In this document: piece after piece, positions 62,690 through 64,000 of the stretch | How positions within the stretch are numbered: position 1 is the stretch's first letter | Layout of the letters: each line of letters opens with the position of its first letter | DNA from: CAYXPR01 sp964467255 | GTDB taxonomy: Bacteria; Pseudomonadota; Alphaproteobacteria; Rickettsiales; RGZB01 | DNA length: 64,000 bases | Direction of reading: 5' to 3' | Assembly (NCBI GenBank): GCA_964467255.1 | Contig: CAYXPR010000005.1 | Coordinates: 1 to 64,000 of the forward strand | Notes under the pieces: generated by a model | What the model was told of the DNA's origin: nothing | The model's database searches: none | What the model saw: the letters and a program-made list of their open reading frames with translations, nothing else | Position numbers and translations under genes: made by a program

Positions 62690-63549
62690 TGCCTTCCATC
62701 GCCTTTATCACTGAACCAAACCCCTCGCGCATCGATGCGGCGGAAACGGCCATCTTGCGTGAGCTCGAAAAGCAAGGCGCGACCACCACGCTGCTGCCGT
62801 GGGATGCACCCGCTTCGGTGCTGAAGAAGCATGACCTGCTGGTGGCAAAAACGGCCTACAACTATTACCGCTACATCAGCGAATTCCGCGACTTTTTAGA
62901 GCGCGTGGAAAACACGGGGCTCACTATGCAAAACCCGCCGGAAACCATTCTGTGGAACTTAGAAAAAACTTACTTGCAGGAGCTGGAGTCCAAAGGCTTT
63001 TCCCCCGCCCCCACCATGTGGATTCCGCGCGGCAAGGCACCAAATTTGGCGAAGGAAATGCGTACACGTGGCTGGGAAAAAGTGGTGCTGAAACCCACCA
63101 TCTCCGCTGGCTCATTCAACACATGGGTCACCACGCCCGATGATGTGCTCGATATCGCGGATGATTTTGAGGAAGCCCTTAAAACACAAAGTTACATGAT
63201 GCAGCGCTTTTTGCCAGAGGCCATCAGCGTGGGTGAATGGTCGCTGGTGTTTATCAATGGCGACATCAGCCACACGATTTTAAAAACGCCGAAGAAAGGT
63301 GATTTCCGCGTGCAGAAGCAATATGGCGGCAATTACCGCAAGCTGGAAGCGCCGGATTTTGTGCGCAATATCGCAAAAAAAATTATCACGAGCCTACCAA
63401 CTGTTCCGCTCTATGGCCGCGTGGACGGCATCGTGAGCCGTGACCAGTTTTTCCTGATGGAACTGGAGCTCATTGAGCCAGATTTATATTTCAACATCTG
63501 CCCCGAGGCGCTGCCGCGTTTTGCCGACGCGCTGCTGGCGGCAGCCTAA
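62689..63549 (+). CDS. ATP-grasp ligase
   Basis: Protein of 286 residues with an ATP-grasp core similar to RimK/glutathione-synthetase-like enzymes: GWEKVVLKPTISAGSFNTWV (ATP-binding strand and loop), MMQRFLPEAISVGEWSLVFI and DGIVSRDQFFLMELELIEPD, whose Glu residues should bind metal. RVQKQYGGNYRKL is the mobile loop. It would join a carboxylate to an amine. Substrate unknown. Starts within the stop of the MazG-like gene, so they are coupled. Confidence 0.85.
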   Translation: MPSIAFITEPNPSRIDAAETAILRELEKQGATTTLLPWDAPASVLKKHDLLVAKTAYNYYRYISEFRDFLERVENTGLTMQNPPETILWNLEKTYLQELESKGFSPAPTMWIPRGKAPNLAKEMRTRGWEKVVLKPTISAGSFNTWVTTPDDVLDIADDFEEALKTQSYMMQRFLPEAISVGEWSLVFINGDISHTILKTPKKGDFRVQKQYGGNYRKLEAPDFVRNIAKKIITSLPTVPLYGRVDGIVSRDQFFLMELELIEPDLYFNICPEALPRFADALLAAA

Positions 63550-63568
63550 AAAGCCTGTTGCTTTTTAG
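63546..63568. terminator. Probable transcription terminator hairpin after the ATP-grasp gene
   Basis: CTAAAAAGC-ctgtt-GCTTTTTAG forms a perfect 9-bp stem overlapping the stop codon of the ATP-grasp gene (TAA at 63547-63549). The T-run lies within the right arm rather than after it, so efficiency is uncertain. It separates the operon from tRNA-Gly. Confidence 0.45.
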
Positions 63569-63601
63569 GGGTGCTGCTCTCATATTAAAGCCTTCTTTCG
63601 C

Positions 63602-63675
63602 GCGGGTGTAGTTCAATGGTAGAATGAAAGCTTCCCAAGCTTTAGGCGAGGGTTCGATTCCCTTCACCCGCTCCA
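63602..63675 (+). tRNA. tRNA-Gly (CCC anticodon)
   Basis: A complete cloverleaf: acceptor GCGGGTG/CACCCGC, D-arm TAGTTCAATGGTAGAA, anticodon stem AAAGC/GCTTT closing loop TTCCCAA (anticodon CCC), T-arm GAGGGTTCGATTCCCTT and an encoded CCA after discriminator T. The start (63602) and end (63675) are fixed by the acceptor pairing. Confidence 0.95.
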
Positions 63676-63691
63676 TTTTTAGAGGTTATTT

Positions 63692-64000
63692 GTGCGTTTA
63701 TTTTTACTTTTTTTTCTCCTGCTTTTCTCTTTCCCCTCCCACGCTGAAAAAGGCCCGCTCTTCGACGACAAAGGTTTGCCGCTCGACTATATCGTTGCCT
63801 ATGTGGTGGAATCTGCCCCTAATAAAGACTATGAGTTCTTGCGCAAGAAAGCTGAGGGTGTGGCCGCAAAAACAGGCCTGAAATTTGAAACACTCGACCG
63901 CGTGTATGACGCTGAAAAAGGCATGATTTACCCAAAGAATTATGAGCATGATGAGGCCTATGCTGGCGGTTACCTGCCACGGCGCGATGTCGATAATACT
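63692..64000 (+). CDS. Secreted protein, 3' end cut by window edge
   Basis: From a GTG at 63692 (after AGAGGTTATTT) an open frame runs to the window end. The visible 103 residues begin MRLFLLFFLLLFSFPSHAEK, a clear Sec signal peptide with AHA-like cleavage, and continue DKGLPLDYIVAYVVESAP. No family is recognised from this part; the product is periplasmic or exported. Start codon choice is supported by the signal peptide. Confidence 0.7.
   Translation, partial: MRLFLLFFLLLFSFPSHAEKGPLFDDKGLPLDYIVAYVVESAPNKDYEFLRKKAEGVAAKTGLKFETLDRVYDAEKGMIYPKNYEHDEAYAGGYLPRRDVDNT

Overview
The window looks like chromosomal DNA of a flagellated Gram-negative alphaproteobacterium. Evidence: an flgB-flgC-fliE-fliQ-fliR flagellar cluster, an Rrf2/NsrR regulator with a flavohaemoglobin, a DUF2924/large serine recombinase pair, a CzcCBA efflux system, CopA/CopB and ThiC. 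Several large multidomain proteins (Fic-zeta, RSH-like HD, phosphoesterase, asparaginase-like, RTX) recall host- or prey-interacting alphaproteobacteria. The exact order cannot be fixed by eye.

Layout. (1) 1-1.2 kb: a truncated small gene, a GH108-type muramidase and tRNA-Ala(GGC). (2) 1.2-9.4 kb: modules separated by a 219-bp intergenic element. The first copy is fused to the 3' end of the tRNA-Ala gene, then come a second full copy, a nitric-oxide module (broken DUF1971 gene, cupin, hmp, nsrR with its operator), a third copy, a copper module (copB, copA, P-type ATPase, csoR with its operators) and a fourth copy. (3) 9.4-31.9 kb: accessory DNA with a CHAT-like protease, a DUF4238 protein, a large serine recombinase with DUF2924, a czc-type RND efflux operon lying between 154-bp direct repeats, a DUF5681/methyltransferase/PD-(D/E)XK group, a Gabija defence system with an added membrane gene, an LRAT-like protein, an XRE regulator with a membrane tail, an HNH nuclease and a tmRNA/tRNA-like 3'-end fragment that may mark an island edge. 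(4) 32-49 kb: large effector-like or envelope proteins (calcineurin-like phosphoesterase, RSH-like HD protein, RTX protein, GT39-like transferase, CDF transporter, asparaginase-like, active-site-deficient amidotransferase, VbhA-like/Fic-zeta pair). (5) 49-64 kb: core-like genes: the flagellar cluster, DUF1223, PlsC, hydrolases, YihY, thiC, GST, MazG-like, ATP-grasp, tRNA-Gly and a truncated secreted protein.

How the parts work together. The left part gathers stress functions: NO detoxification under NsrR, copper export and oxidation under CsoR, and divalent-metal efflux by CzcCBA. The middle part gathers anti-phage and DNA-modification functions. The most unusual feature is the constant-length 219-bp element that punctuates the modules and begins, in its first copy, exactly at the tRNA-Ala CCA end. 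It suggests a tRNA-anchored cassette array. All functional statements come from reading motifs by eye; no database search was run.
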